From Kordiimonas lipolytica (lineage in GTDB: Bacteria > Pseudomonadota > Alphaproteobacteria > Sphingomonadales > Kordiimonadaceae), in assembly GCF_001550065.1 (NCBI RefSeq), contig NZ_LRUB01000012.1, positions 62,001 through 126,000 of the forward strand: DNA of 64,000 bases, read 5' to 3'. Shown here piece by piece: positions 1-8,278 of the stretch. The position numbers and the translations under genes are program-made. The stretch's first letter is position 1; each line of letters begins with the position of its first letter. A model generated the notes under the pieces. It had not been told where the DNA came from. It did no database searches and saw only the letters and a list, made by a program, of their open reading frames with translations.

Positions 1-2
1 TT

Positions 3-509
3 CAGGAACTGTATGAACGCCTGTCCACCAGCCCCTTCCCAGCGAAGGAGCTTCGGGACCAGTTCATTCTGGCGTTTGAAACCATCCCGGTCGCGAACGC
101 GGACGGGCTGAAGCGCTTCTTCGACATCCTGGTTGAGGGAGAGACGAATGACAGCGTGCTGTTTCACTGCACAGCAGGCAAAGACCGCACAGGCATCGCA
201 GGCGCCCTTCTGATGCGGGTACTGGGAGTAGCAGAAGCGGACATCACAGCAGACTTCCTGATGACCAACGACGCGGTTGATCTGCCTGCAGCAAGCGCCG
301 TGATTGCACAGCGCCTTTCGGAAAAAGCGGGCCGCACCATCAATCCGGCTGACGTTCACCCACTTGTGGGGGTCGAGCCTGCGTTTCTGGACGCGGCACA
401 CAAAAGCATCGACAAGGCTTTCGGGTCGGTAGACGCCTATCTGGTAGATCGCCTGGGCCTGACGCCTGACCGCCAGGGCCGGCTGCGAGACCTATTTCTT
501 GAAGGGTGA
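3..509 (+). CDS. Protein tyrosine phosphatase, 5'-truncated by window edge
   Basis: The frame is open from base 3, so the true start lies upstream and the internal GTG at 156 is not it. The visible 168 residues contain HCTAGKDRTG, the CX5R phosphate-binding loop of tyrosine phosphatases (Cys nucleophile, Arg phosphate ligand), in the KDR form typical of bacterial Y_phosphatase3/MptpB-like enzymes. These hydrolyse phosphotyrosine or phosphoinositides; the substrate here is unknown. No signal peptide can be judged because the N-terminus is missing. The last 18 bases overlap the 3' end of the convergent binding-protein gene. A second, unrelated-looking CX5R phosphatase lies just past the binding-protein cluster at 3526-4101. 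The family call is secure; the cellular role is not. Confidence 0.85.
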   Translation, partial: QELYERLSTSPFPAKELRDQFILAFETIPVANADGLKRFFDILVEGETNDSVLFHCTAGKDRTGIAGALLMRVLGVAEADITADFLMTNDAVDLPAASAVIAQRLSEKAGRTINPADVHPLVGVEPAFLDAAHKSIDKAFGSVDAYLVDRLGLTPDRQGRLRDLFLEG

Positions 510-1886
510 GCGGCTCTCGGCAGCCACTTCCTGGACAATCTCCTCAATCCGCCCCTCTGCCTTCAGGCGCGCAATCGCCTCATTGATTCGTGGTAACAGA
601 TGGGCTGCATTCCGATGCGCCCGAACACTCAAGCCCACTTCCACCCGCACGGGGCCACGCTCAAAAACGTCAGAGTCTTTCCCGATACGCACCTCATAAT
701 CGAGCGAGCCAAGAATGGCCGCATCTGCCCGTCCAGCCGCCAAGAGACGCAGCGTATCGTCAATATCCTGCCCTGGCACCCGAATCCCGAAGCTTTCCTG
801 GTCATGAAAATCAAATCCCTGCACGGCGGCCACCCGCAACCGTGACCGGTCCTCGGGTGTCGCCACAGGCACGGCTTCGCCTTTCCTGAACACCCAAACC
901 TCGCGCGACATATAGAAAACATCGCTCCAGCTTTGCACTGCCACTTCCTCGTCGCGCATTCGCCAGATTGGGGCGGCGCAACAGTCCAACAGGACACGGC
1001 CGCTTGCGAACATGCGGCGCTTTCGCGCCTGGGGTGCGTTCACGAACACGGCCTTGATACCAGCTTCGGCCAGAATTTCCCGCCACATGCGCTGAGTGCC
1101 AATCGTATCGCTGCGGCCCACCATCAGGACACCCGCGTATTCGCCTTTGCCCGCCTTTTCCACATCCGTTTCTTTCAGGATGTCTTCAATTCGGCCAGCA
1201 TCTTTCAGTGCAGCAATGGCGCGGTTGATGCGCGGCAGAAGATCTGCCCGGGACCGGTGAACGCGCACCCGCAGGTCAGCAACAGTATGCACAGGTCCCA
1301 GCACAAGCGGCCGAGGTTTAAGGCGCATCCGGCGCTCAAAATCCTGCCGGTTGACGATAGCAACATCGGCTTCACCCGACGCAACATGGTCCAGGACTTC
1401 TTCAATGTCATGGACCTCAATAGCCGTGCCAAATGGTGCCTCAAGATCATAAACGAAGCCCTTCACCCGAACGAACCTGAGCTTCAACGCATTCTCAACC
1501 GGTGCGACCGCATGACCGCGCCTGAATACATAATGTTCGGTTGATCGGAAAAAGGCATCTGAGAACAATTGGCTGGCCTTCTCCTCCGGGCGCTGGCGCC
1601 AAGCCGGTATTGAACAGCAATCGAGCACAATGTCACCGCGAACAAACATCCCCCGCTTGCGCTCATGCGGGGCGCTGACGATTTCAGCGTCCAACCCAGC
1701 TTCATCCAGAATTGCGGACCAGACCCTGTCAAACTCAATGGAATCGCTTTGGCCTGCCCTGACAAGATCACTCGCCAGCGCGGGCGCTGCAAGCAGAGCC
1801 ATCACAGCCAGCGCTGCTATGAACCGCCGGGCGAGACTTTCACCGAGCCCCGATTTCAGGCCTGACATCCTTGAAAGCTTTGACAC
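492..1886 (-). CDS. Internally duplicated periplasmic binding-type protein (CC family)
   Basis: 464 residues with a signal peptide ending near AAPALAS (about residue 39), then two copies of the same roughly 200-residue domain: about 40-240 and 253-455. Each copy carries a dicysteine in an LDCC box (C90/C91 and C302/C303), an upstream RKR-MF stretch, a W-R-E motif after the cysteines, and a tail of the form LLPRIN-AIA-LK--GRI. The fold resembles extracellular solute-binding proteins of the SBP_bac_3 type, by pattern only. The GTG start at 1886 is preceded by AGGGG at good spacing. It is the last gene of a three-gene run and sits 55 nt after its neighbour. No ABC permease or ATPase is nearby, so transport is unproven; a sensory or scavenging role is equally possible. 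Confidence 0.75.
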   Translation of the reverse strand: MSKLSRMSGLKSGLGESLARRFIAALAVMALLAAPALASDLVRAGQSDSIEFDRVWSAILDEAGLDAEIVSAPHERKRGMFVRGDIVLDCCSIPAWRQRPEEKASQLFSDAFFRSTEHYVFRRGHAVAPVENALKLRFVRVKGFVYDLEAPFGTAIEVHDIEEVLDHVASGEADVAIVNRQDFERRMRLKPRPLVLGPVHTVADLRVRVHRSRADLLPRINRAIAALKDAGRIEDILKETDVEKAGKGEYAGVLMVGRSDTIGTQRMWREILAEAGIKAVFVNAPQARKRRMFASGRVLLDCCAAPIWRMRDEEVAVQSWSDVFYMSREVWVFRKGEAVPVATPEDRSRLRVAAVQGFDFHDQESFGIRVPGQDIDDTLRLLAAGRADAAILGSLDYEVRIGKDSDVFERGPVRVEVGLSVRAHRNAAHLLPRINEAIARLKAEGRIEEIVQEVAAESRSPFKK

Positions 1887-1941
1887 TGCTGTCCCCTTCC
1901 CTAATTTCTCACCCCCAGTTTTTCCGCCTCAATTTCTGGAC

Positions 1942-2664
1942 TTAATTTACAGACCGCAACCGGGCGCCCGTTAGCGCGGCAATCCGCCCCGAAGCCTGAA
2001 GGCGTTCGATCGCAGCATCTATCTTCACCAATAGATCCGGGCGGCTGTTGTGCACGCGCGCCCGAAGGATAAGTTCATAGTGCTCCGGCCCCAACACCAG
2101 CGGCCTGCGTTTCATTTTCTGAAGGCGCCTGAATTCCTGGCTGTTTACGATCGTTACATCGGCCTGCCCGGCTGCCACCGCATCCAGCACCTGGCTAATT
2201 GTCTCATACTCGACCCTGGGCCCGAACAGTTCTTCGCGCTGGTAACTGAACCCCCTCACTACTGCGACACGGTATGCCTTCAGGTTCATGGGGTCCGGCA
2301 AGTCATAAGTCCTGCCGCCCTGCAGTACCAGATGATCGATGGTATAGAAGATCGGCCGGCTCCAGAGCTGAACCGATATCTCTTCTTGCCTGTCGCGCCA
2401 CGCTTTTATCGAACAGCAGTCCAGCAGCAGCTGGCCGGATGCGAAACTGCGTCGGCGATCTTCATGGTTGGCAACTTCGACAAGCTGCACGTCAATGCCC
2501 GAATCCTCAAGAATGGCGTGCCAGACATCCCGGAACACGCTGGCCTCCAGCCTGCTGGCCAGCACAGCATCGTCCGCTGCGCAGGCAACACCAGGCACAA
2601 AGGCGCCCAGCCAAAATGCCAGCGAAAGACGAACAAGGCTTTGATCGGAAAACCAGCGCCTCAT
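1942..2664 (-). CDS. Periplasmic binding-type protein (CC family)
   Basis: 240 residues: a signal peptide (cleavage likely near GVACAA, residues 24-30) and one binding-type domain with LDCCSIKAWR (C83/C84), the same box as in both halves of the 464-residue neighbour. The ATG at 2664 has GGGGC about 7 nt upstream and overlaps the stop of the preceding paralogue by 4 nt, suggesting translational coupling. It keeps the family tail of a charged helix (DAAIERLQASGRIAAL). The ligand cannot be read from sequence. The adjacent cysteines cannot both sit in one ordinary intradomain disulfide, so they may bind metal, form intermolecular bonds, or pair with other cysteines. Function inferred from fold resemblance only. 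Confidence 0.72.
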   Translation of the reverse strand: MRRWFSDQSLVRLSLAFWLGAFVPGVACAADDAVLASRLEASVFRDVWHAILEDSGIDVQLVEVANHEDRRRSFASGQLLLDCCSIKAWRDRQEEISVQLWSRPIFYTIDHLVLQGGRTYDLPDPMNLKAYRVAVVRGFSYQREELFGPRVEYETISQVLDAVAAGQADVTIVNSQEFRRLQKMKRRPLVLGPEHYELILRARVHNSRPDLLVKIDAAIERLQASGRIAALTGARLRSVN

Positions 2665-3368
2665 TCGTTTTGCCCCTTGAGTAGGAGCAACATGTTCAAT
2701 CTTTCATCCGCCTTCATGGCCGCGATAGCCGCATTGATGCGCGGCAACAGGTCAGGCCGCGACACATGAACACTGGCATGCAGATAGCCCTCCGCGCTGA
2801 TGCCGCCAAGCTCAAGCGGCAGCGGATTGGTTGCCTGCTCAATTCGGTACTGGAGGCCGGTGATAATACCGATATCCGCGCGGTTCTTGGTCACCAGGTT
2901 AAGCACATCCCGGTGATCCCTGCCGTCCAGCCGTACACCGAAATGATCCTGCCAGCGGTAATCGAACCCCCGAATACCGGCAACCCTGTATGGCTCAAGA
3001 TCTGCCGGTTTGTTGATAGGTACCACTTCACCCTTGCGGAACACATAATGTGCACGCGCGTAATAGATGGGATCGGAAAACAAATGGGTGGCGCGCTCTT
3101 CTGGAGTATCGCGATAGATTTTCGGATGGCAGCAATCAAGCACAAGATAACCGTCAACAAAGGACCGGCGCTTGCGCTTGGGCGGCAGCGAAGCGTAGCT
3201 CACATCAATCCCCGCCTCCGCTACAATGGCCTCCCAGACTGGCCCCAGCCCGCTGGTATAGGTGCGCCCTGCGCGCACCGGCTCATCAGCCCCGGATGCC
3301 GCACCAACTGAGGTGCCGGCAACAGCCACCAGCAAGAGACCGACAATGATTGCGATGGCGTCTTTCAA
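2661..3368 (-). CDS. Periplasmic binding-type protein (CC family), first of cluster
   Basis: 235 residues, probably started by TTG at 3368, since AGGGG lies 6 nt upstream and the next residues form a clean signal peptide (IAIIVGLLLVAVAGTSVGAA). The mature part has the family boxes RKRRSF, LVLDCCHPKIYRD (C79/C80), a GFDYRWQDHFG stretch, and the C-terminal LLPRINAAIAAMK. It is the promoter-proximal gene of the run; the next paralogue starts inside its stop codon. Upstream, 158 nt separate it from the downstream end of the phosphatase at 3526-4101. Nothing in the window encodes a membrane transporter partner. It belongs to the SBP-like group by overall pattern; the exact Pfam family could not be checked. 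Confidence 0.72.
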   Translation of the reverse strand: MKDAIAIIVGLLLVAVAGTSVGAASGADEPVRAGRTYTSGLGPVWEAIVAEAGIDVSYASLPPKRKRRSFVDGYLVLDCCHPKIYRDTPEERATHLFSDPIYYARAHYVFRKGEVVPINKPADLEPYRVAGIRGFDYRWQDHFGVRLDGRDHRDVLNLVTKNRADIGIITGLQYRIEQATNPLPLELGGISAEGYLHASVHVSRPDLLPRINAAIAAMKADERLNMLLLLKGQNE

Positions 3369-3525
3369 AGAATGCCCCTGGTTACCTGTTCCTCAGGACC
3401 ATATTGTGCACCATAAGACCTTGCCCAAAAGTGAATATTTCCCGTTCCCGCAAAAAACGGTCGGTTTTCACCCTGTTCTCGGCCGTAAATATCACCCTCA
3501 AGTGGCCACCCGGTCTTTGCCTCGG

Positions 3526-4101
3526 TCAGGATGCCTGGATCGCCAAATGCAGGAAGCGCTTGACCCGTACGGCAAGGCGGGACGGACGCGAAGAAGGGGC
3601 AGGCCCCGCTCTTTTTACGGTCGGTGAAATCTCCAGCGGCGGCAGGCTTTCAAGCCGCCTGTCCCAGTCTTCATCACCGGCTTTTTTGAGCGCGCCTTCA
3701 AGGCCAATCAAGTCATCGGCAATTTCCAGCATCCGCCGCTGCGGCACGATACGAGGGCAAGCCTTCAGCATCGCGGCAAAATGTTCTGCCGGGCTTTTGT
3801 CCGGCTCCAGCGCGCAGGCTGCGATAATCGCCGCCGCCGCAGACCGGGTCATGCCCGATGCGCAGTGAATGAAAAGCCGGGCCTCTGCCGGTAACGCATA
3901 GACAAAATCAAGCAGCATCGAGATGTGCCTGGGATCAACGCGCTTACTGCTTTCGATATCCAGAAGCAGAATGTTTTCTGCCGGAAGGCGCCAAAATTTG
4001 AGCGCCCCTGTTGTTGTTGGCCCAATGCGAACAGCATGTGTCGCCCCAAACCCAGCCGCCATACGGGCAGCACCGATCTTGGATCCAATTCTGATTAGCA
4101 T
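3526..4101 (-). CDS. Dual-specificity/tyrosine phosphatase-like protein
   Basis: 191 residues with HCASGMTRSAAAAI, a CX5R phosphatase loop (Cys then five residues then Arg, followed by Ser), preceded by LFI as the usual beta strand. No signal peptide, so cytoplasmic. The length and the GMTRSAAA loop recall small alphaproteobacterial tyrosine phosphatase-like proteins, with an aspartate upstream (LLDIESSK) as a possible general acid. ATG at 4101 follows a GAGAGAC ribosome site at short spacing. It lies upstream of the binding-protein run on the same strand, but a 158-nt gap separates them, so a common transcript is not shown. The substrate is unknown. Confidence 0.72.
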   Translation of the reverse strand: MLIRIGSKIGAARMAAGFGATHAVRIGPTTTGALKFWRLPAENILLLDIESSKRVDPRHISMLLDFVYALPAEARLFIHCASGMTRSAAAAIIAACALEPDKSPAEHFAAMLKACPRIVPQRRMLEIADDLIGLEGALKKAGDEDWDRRLESLPPLEISPTVKRAGPAPSSRPSRLAVRVKRFLHLAIQAS

Positions 4102-4212
4102 GTGTCTCTCTTGCTAGCTGAAGTCCCCACATTTCTGCGTAGCAGAACCCAAGAAATAGCAGTATATGCCGCCGCAACATAGCAAAAACGGCCCAAAACC
4201 ACTCCCACAATG

Positions 4213-4240
4213 GAAAACGGGCCCCAAATTTGAGGCCCGC
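4213..4240 (-). terminator. Rho-independent terminator of the cytochrome-like gene
   Basis: On the minus strand a CGGGCC/GGCCCG stem (bases 4218-4223 and 4234-4239) with an AT-rich loop is followed by TTTTCC. It lies about 30 nt past the stop of the gene ending at 4271. Confidence 0.7.
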
Positions 4241-4270
4241 CCACCTTTGGCAATGAATTGCCTGACTGTA

Positions 4271-5752
4271 TCAGTTCGCGCCGCGCAGAACCGGATAGGT
4301 CTTCTTCTCGTTTGGCGTATCGTCTTCGCCCGGCTTGTTGCCTGCGTTGTCGCTACTGTACCAATATTCGTAGGCAAACAGCCCGTCTTCCCTGTTGGTC
4401 AGCGCCGTCATATAGTTGTTGATGCCCTGCGACAGCTGAAGACTGTAATCAAGCGAAACGGCTTCACCCGGATTGAACGGCGTGGTGCACTGCACGTTGC
4501 GGAACCACAGCATCCAGTCATCCGGCGCTTCGGTGCCCACCGCAGGGATGGATACAGGCGGTTCATTCAGGAACGGCATGATCGCCGACACAGTCGGATA
4601 CTGCGACGTGGAATGGCACGACATGCAGCTTGAATTGGGGTTATCCACCGGACCGTTCAGGCGCCCGCCCCAACCAAGATGGCTTGGCGGCAGCTCTGGT
4701 TTGCCGTCCACCATACGCTGGTTGATCACGGTTTCCTTCAGTTCCGGATTGATGATGGTTTTGGTTGGCGTCGCATTGTTGGAGCTCATGCGGTAGTCCG
4801 GGTCATTGCCCCACATCATGCCAACCGGGATCATATTATCCCACTTATTGTCGTTGCCGAGCGTGCCGTTATAGACAAACGTACCGAACACCCAGCCGCC
4901 GGTATCGTCCGCCCGCGGGTCGCGCACCATAATATCCATCTGGATCAGGTTAACAGTGGTAACGGATTGGCATTCAGGCTGGTTCTGGTTGCACTGTTTG
5001 CCCGTATTGCCTGGGATATCGCCATTATAAATATAGGCATTCCAGCTGACGGGATCTTCAAGATAAGGCACTTCGTCTGCGCCCAGCGTTGTAAACAGCA
5101 CCTTCCCCACGACAGTGCCAATGGGGAAGCCGTTCCCCGCCTTCATGTAGGAAAGGTCGGGATAAGCGGGTGTCGGCCACACCTGCCCAATGGTGTAACC
5201 ACCGGGCTCGTTATAGAAACCCACGGCATAGGCATAGCTTGGCGTTACCTGTTCAGGCGCCAGCATCTGCTTCAGGATCGGGCCCTCTTTTGTCAGGCCA
5301 TGGAAGCCTTCGCGGCCGTTCGGGCCATAATGCTGCCAGGGAATGTGATACCAGTTCCGGACCTTGTTATCTTCGAGATTGAAGCTGTTTTCGATATCGT
5401 TCGCGTGGGCATTGCCTTCAAATACATAATCGCGCACCGCCATGGCATAGGCATACCAGTCTTCCTTGAAGTCGATCTTCAAAATCTTCTGGATCGCCTT
5501 GTCTTTCTTCATGTTCGGCTTTTTGCGCGGATAGTCCTGGCTCAGCCTGAAAACACGGCCATCATACACGCCGGGCGACGGCATCCGACCAAAATCCGGG
5601 AACTGCTGCCCCAGCCGGTCCGGGACATTCAGCCCCTCATAGCGTTTCGCGGTTTTACCGTGGTCATCTGCCACGCTGGCACCAAGGGACGCCCCCAAAA
5701 GCGCCAGTGCGCCCATGCCCAGCCCCAAGCTTTTCCTGAAATTTTGCATCAT
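4271..5752 (-). CDS. Exported cytochrome c-like protein, single CxxCH
   Basis: 493 residues if started at ATG 5752 (an adjacent ATG at 5749 is equally possible); both follow AGGGGAG, whereas the longer open frame to 5800 has no such site. A signal peptide (FRKSLGLGMGALALLGASLGASVA) is followed by DDHGKTAKRYEG. One heme-attachment motif, SCMSCH (C376, C379, H380), sits in the C-terminal third. The body has many Trp/Tyr/Pro residues and several extra cysteines (for example QCNQNQPEC). This fits a periplasmic cytochrome-like protein of unknown role; I do not recognise a named family. It is monocistronic with its own terminator and is divergent from the nucleosidase-like gene at 5872. Whether heme is really attached needs the protein. 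Confidence 0.65.
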   Translation of the reverse strand: MMQNFRKSLGLGMGALALLGASLGASVADDHGKTAKRYEGLNVPDRLGQQFPDFGRMPSPGVYDGRVFRLSQDYPRKKPNMKKDKAIQKILKIDFKEDWYAYAMAVRDYVFEGNAHANDIENSFNLEDNKVRNWYHIPWQHYGPNGREGFHGLTKEGPILKQMLAPEQVTPSYAYAVGFYNEPGGYTIGQVWPTPAYPDLSYMKAGNGFPIGTVVGKVLFTTLGADEVPYLEDPVSWNAYIYNGDIPGNTGKQCNQNQPECQSVTTVNLIQMDIMVRDPRADDTGGWVFGTFVYNGTLGNDNKWDNMIPVGMMWGNDPDYRMSSNNATPTKTIINPELKETVINQRMVDGKPELPPSHLGWGGRLNGPVDNPNSSCMSCHSTSQYPTVSAIMPFLNEPPVSIPAVGTEAPDDWMLWFRNVQCTTPFNPGEAVSLDYSLQLSQGINNYMTALTNREDGLFAYEYWYSSDNAGNKPGEDDTPNEKKTYPVLRGAN

Positions 5753-5871
5753 GCTCCCCTTCTTCGCAAAATCGATACAACCTTTATAAATGACTAACAC
5801 AATTTCTGATATTGATTTTTCGCCAATTAGTATCTCAAATGGTTGTAAATGCCATTTATGGGAGACGCCTT

Positions 5872-6924
5872 ATGGACACCAACCGCCATTCGAAAACCGG
5901 TTCAGAACCAACCCTGAACTTGCCAGACCTGCCCGCTGTGCCCTGGTCCAAATTTGGCGGTGAAGCGCCCAAATTGCTCGCAAGCGAAGCCGGCACGCTG
6001 CCGTCCGCCGATGTGGTGGTCATCACCTGGGCGGAAGCCGAATGGGCCGCCATGCAGCAGGTGTTTGTGGAAAGCGGCACAGCCATGCCCTATAGCGCCA
6101 GGAATACCAGCAAGTGGGACGACTGGTACCGGTACGACTGGGACATGCCGTCGGGCACCTGGCCGCAATATTGGGATTATTGGGGCGAATACCGCCTGGT
6201 GGAGGTGCGCGGCAAAAAGGTGCTGCTGTTCAAGTCGAACACCCACCTGGACTGGCCGGGCCAGAGTTATCTGGAGCAGATGACCAGCCAGCTTCTCTCC
6301 GCCACGGGCGCATCGCTTCTGCTGTCCATCGGCACGGCGGGCGGCGCGGAACTTGAAGATCATGAAGGCACGGTGCGCGTGGTCACAAGCGGACAGATTT
6401 ATGACCCGAAATACCCTACCGACCCATCGAAGTGGGCCACCTATTACTGTGACTGGAGCGCAAACGACAGCTTCATCGGCAAGGCCGATTTTACAGACAG
6501 TCTGTTCCCGATCCCGACAACGAAAAGCGACCTTGAAAGCCTGGCAGGCGCGTTCGAAGGCGGTAAATACAGCCTGGGCGAGCTGGACGCAAACGGCCTG
6601 TGTTTCGGTGATGACAAGGTGAAGGTGTATGACATGACACCGGACAAACAGTCCCTTGTCACCACAGCCACATTCGTCGTGGCCACAAACGCCACGGATT
6701 CGCCCTTCAAGGACAAGGCCTGCGTGGAAATGGACGATGCCATCCTTGGCAAGGTCTGCTTTGAGAAGGGCGCCAAATTCGGCTTCGTGAGAAACGTGTC
6801 CGATCCGGTCCAGAATGCGGCCCTGCCGGTGAGCGTGCAAGGTGACTGGGGCGGCGTGATCTACCGCACCTACGGCCTATACACCAGCTACAACGGCGCG
6901 CTGGTGGCCTGGGCCGCGATCTAA
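5872..6924 (+). CDS. Nucleoside phosphorylase superfamily-like protein
   Basis: 350 residues from ATG 5872, chosen because GGGAG lies 7-8 nt upstream; the open frame runs 20 codons further with no ribosome site. The N-terminus has VVVITWAEAEWAAM, and the middle has LLLSIGTAGGAEL followed by a strand and GQIYDP. This order (a Trp-Glu start strand, then S-x-G-T-A-G-G) resembles purine nucleoside phosphorylase/nucleosidase folds such as MTA/SAH nucleosidase-like proteins. A catalytic Asp could not be placed with certainty, and several Cys are unusual for the family. No signal peptide. It faces the cytochrome-like gene across about 120 nt. The fold assignment is moderate; the substrate is unknown. 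Confidence 0.5.
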   Translation: MDTNRHSKTGSEPTLNLPDLPAVPWSKFGGEAPKLLASEAGTLPSADVVVITWAEAEWAAMQQVFVESGTAMPYSARNTSKWDDWYRYDWDMPSGTWPQYWDYWGEYRLVEVRGKKVLLFKSNTHLDWPGQSYLEQMTSQLLSATGASLLLSIGTAGGAELEDHEGTVRVVTSGQIYDPKYPTDPSKWATYYCDWSANDSFIGKADFTDSLFPIPTTKSDLESLAGAFEGGKYSLGELDANGLCFGDDKVKVYDMTPDKQSLVTTATFVVATNATDSPFKDKACVEMDDAILGKVCFEKGAKFGFVRNVSDPVQNAALPVSVQGDWGGVIYRTYGLYTSYNGALVAWAAI

Positions 6925-6969
6925 ACCTCTTGTGCTAAATAAGCCGGAGCCTATGCCCCGGCTAGACCA

Positions 6970-7395
6970 TTAGGGTTTCGCCGTGAACAGGTCGAACATC
7001 TGCTGGCAGGTCAGTTCTCGGGTCTGTTCCGCAAAGCTATAATAGTCGGGTTTGTCGTCGATGCAGACCTGCGCGATCATGGTGAAACCTGTCATGTCAT
7101 CCACCAGTCCGGCGGCAATCCCGGTACTGCCGCTTTCCTTGATCCGGTAAAACAGGTTCGAGCCGCATTTGGCGCAGAAGCCACGTTCGCCCCATTCCGA
7201 AGAGCTGAAAACAGAGATATTTTCTTCGCCCTTGAACTGGACGCTGGTGCCGCATTCAATTTCCATAAAAGGGCCACTACCCCACTTGCGGCACATGCCG
7301 AAGTGGCACACACCACAATGCCGGGATGCCGTTTGTGCCGTGAAGCTTACAGCACCGCACAAGCATTTGCCGGATATATCAACTGCTTCTGTCAT
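6970..7395 (-). CDS. GFA family zinc protein (glutathione-dependent formaldehyde-activating-like)
   Basis: 141 residues. The start is ATG 7395, preceded by GGGGGAG at ideal spacing; the longer open frame to 7758 overlaps sdhB and its terminator and is spurious. The protein shows the GFA zinc pattern: GKCLCGAVSF, then CGVCHFGMCRKWG, then CAKCGSNLFY. Family members bind one structural and one catalytic-type zinc; most annotated 'formaldehyde-activating' proteins of this group have no proven formaldehyde role. Cytoplasmic. It lies 90 nt after sdhB but beyond a strong terminator, so it is probably transcribed separately. Confidence 0.85.
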   Translation of the reverse strand: MTEAVDISGKCLCGAVSFTAQTASRHCGVCHFGMCRKWGSGPFMEIECGTSVQFKGEENISVFSSSEWGERGFCAKCGSNLFYRIKESGSTGIAAGLVDDMTGFTMIAQVCIDDKPDYYSFAEQTRELTCQQMFDLFTAKP

Positions 7396-7434
7396 GATGC
7401 TCCCCCACCAGAATTCATACGCACACCATACAAT

Positions 7435-7463
7435 AAAAAAGGCCGGGGAAAACCCGACCTTTT
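7435..7463 (-). terminator. Terminator of the sdh operon
   Basis: Minus-strand stem GGTCGGG/CCCGGCC around a TTTTC loop, followed by six T residues. It lies about 20 nt past the sdhB stop and before the GFA gene start. Confidence 0.85.
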
Positions 7464-7484
7464 CAGAGATTATTTTCGCGGCTT

Positions 7485-8261
7485 TTAACCCTTGCGCTCG
7501 ACCATCATTTTCTTGATCTCTGCAATCGCTTTCGCAGGGTTCAAGCCCTTCGGACATGCGTTCGCACAGTTCATGATGGTATGACAGCGATAAAGCCGGA
7601 ACGGGTCCTCGAGGTGATCGAGGCGGTCGCCCGTTGCTTCGTCCCGGCTGTCGATCAGCCAGCGGTAAGCCTGCAGCAGAATAGCAGGGCCCAGATACTT
7701 GTCGCCGTTCCACCAATAGCTTGGGCAGGAGGTGGAGCAACAAGCACACAGGATACATTCATAAAGGCCATCGAGCTTCGCACGGTCTTCGTGAGACTGA
7801 AGGCGCTCTTTCTCAGGCGTTGTAGACTGTGTCTGCATCCATGGTTTGATCGAGGCGTATTGCGCATAGAAGTTGGAAAGGTCTGGTACTAGATCTTTCA
7901 CCACTTCCTGGTGCGGCAGCGGCGTGATCGCCACATCGCCCTTGGCGTCTTCAATCGCGGTCGTGCACGCCAGACCGTTCTTGCCGTTGATGTTCATGGC
8001 GCAGGAGCCACAAACGCCCTCACGGCAGGACCGGCGGAACGTAACCGTGCTGTCCATCTCGTTCTTGATCTTGATCAGAGCGTCGAGAACCATCGGGCCG
8101 CAGTTGTCCATGTCCACTTCGAATGTGTCCATGCGCGGGTTTTCGCCATCATCCGGGTTCCAGCGGTACACGTGGAAAGCCCTAGTGTTGGTTGCCCCTT
8201 CCGCCTTGACGGTCTTACCCTTGCCAACGCGGGAGTTTTTGGGAAGTGAAAATTCAGCCAT
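7485..8261 (-). CDS. sdhB: Succinate dehydrogenase iron-sulfur subunit
   Basis: 258 residues, usual length. It passes electrons from FAD in SdhA to ubiquinone through three Fe-S clusters on the cytoplasmic face of the inner membrane. All cluster ligands are visible: the [2Fe-2S] set C79, C84, C87 and C99 (CREGVCGSC...LAC), the [4Fe-4S] motif [12 protein letters not shown], and the [3Fe-4S] motif with CHTIMNC and CPKGLNP. The ATG at 8261 follows GGGAG by 8 nt. It is the last gene of sdhCDAB, 17 nt after sdhA, and the operon ends at the terminator at 7435-7463. Confidence 0.98.
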   Translation of the reverse strand: MAEFSLPKNSRVGKGKTVKAEGATNTRAFHVYRWNPDDGENPRMDTFEVDMDNCGPMVLDALIKIKNEMDSTVTFRRSCREGVCGSCAMNINGKNGLACTTAIEDAKGDVAITPLPHQEVVKDLVPDLSNFYAQYASIKPWMQTQSTTPEKERLQSHEDRAKLDGLYECILCACCSTSCPSYWWNGDKYLGPAILLQAYRWLIDSRDEATGDRLDHLEDPFRLYRCHTIMNCANACPKGLNPAKAIAEIKKMMVERKG

Positions 8262-8278
8262 TTGTCGTCTCCCTTCCC

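Noticed and set aside
6942..6963. AGCCGG/CCGGCT hairpin as a terminator after the nucleosidase-like gene
   Set aside because: The stem is only 6 bp with a 10-nt loop and no T run follows on plus; too weak to call.
7396..7758. Longer form of the GFA protein
   Set aside because: The extension overlaps sdhB and the sdh terminator and has no domain; ATG 7395 has a near-perfect ribosome site.
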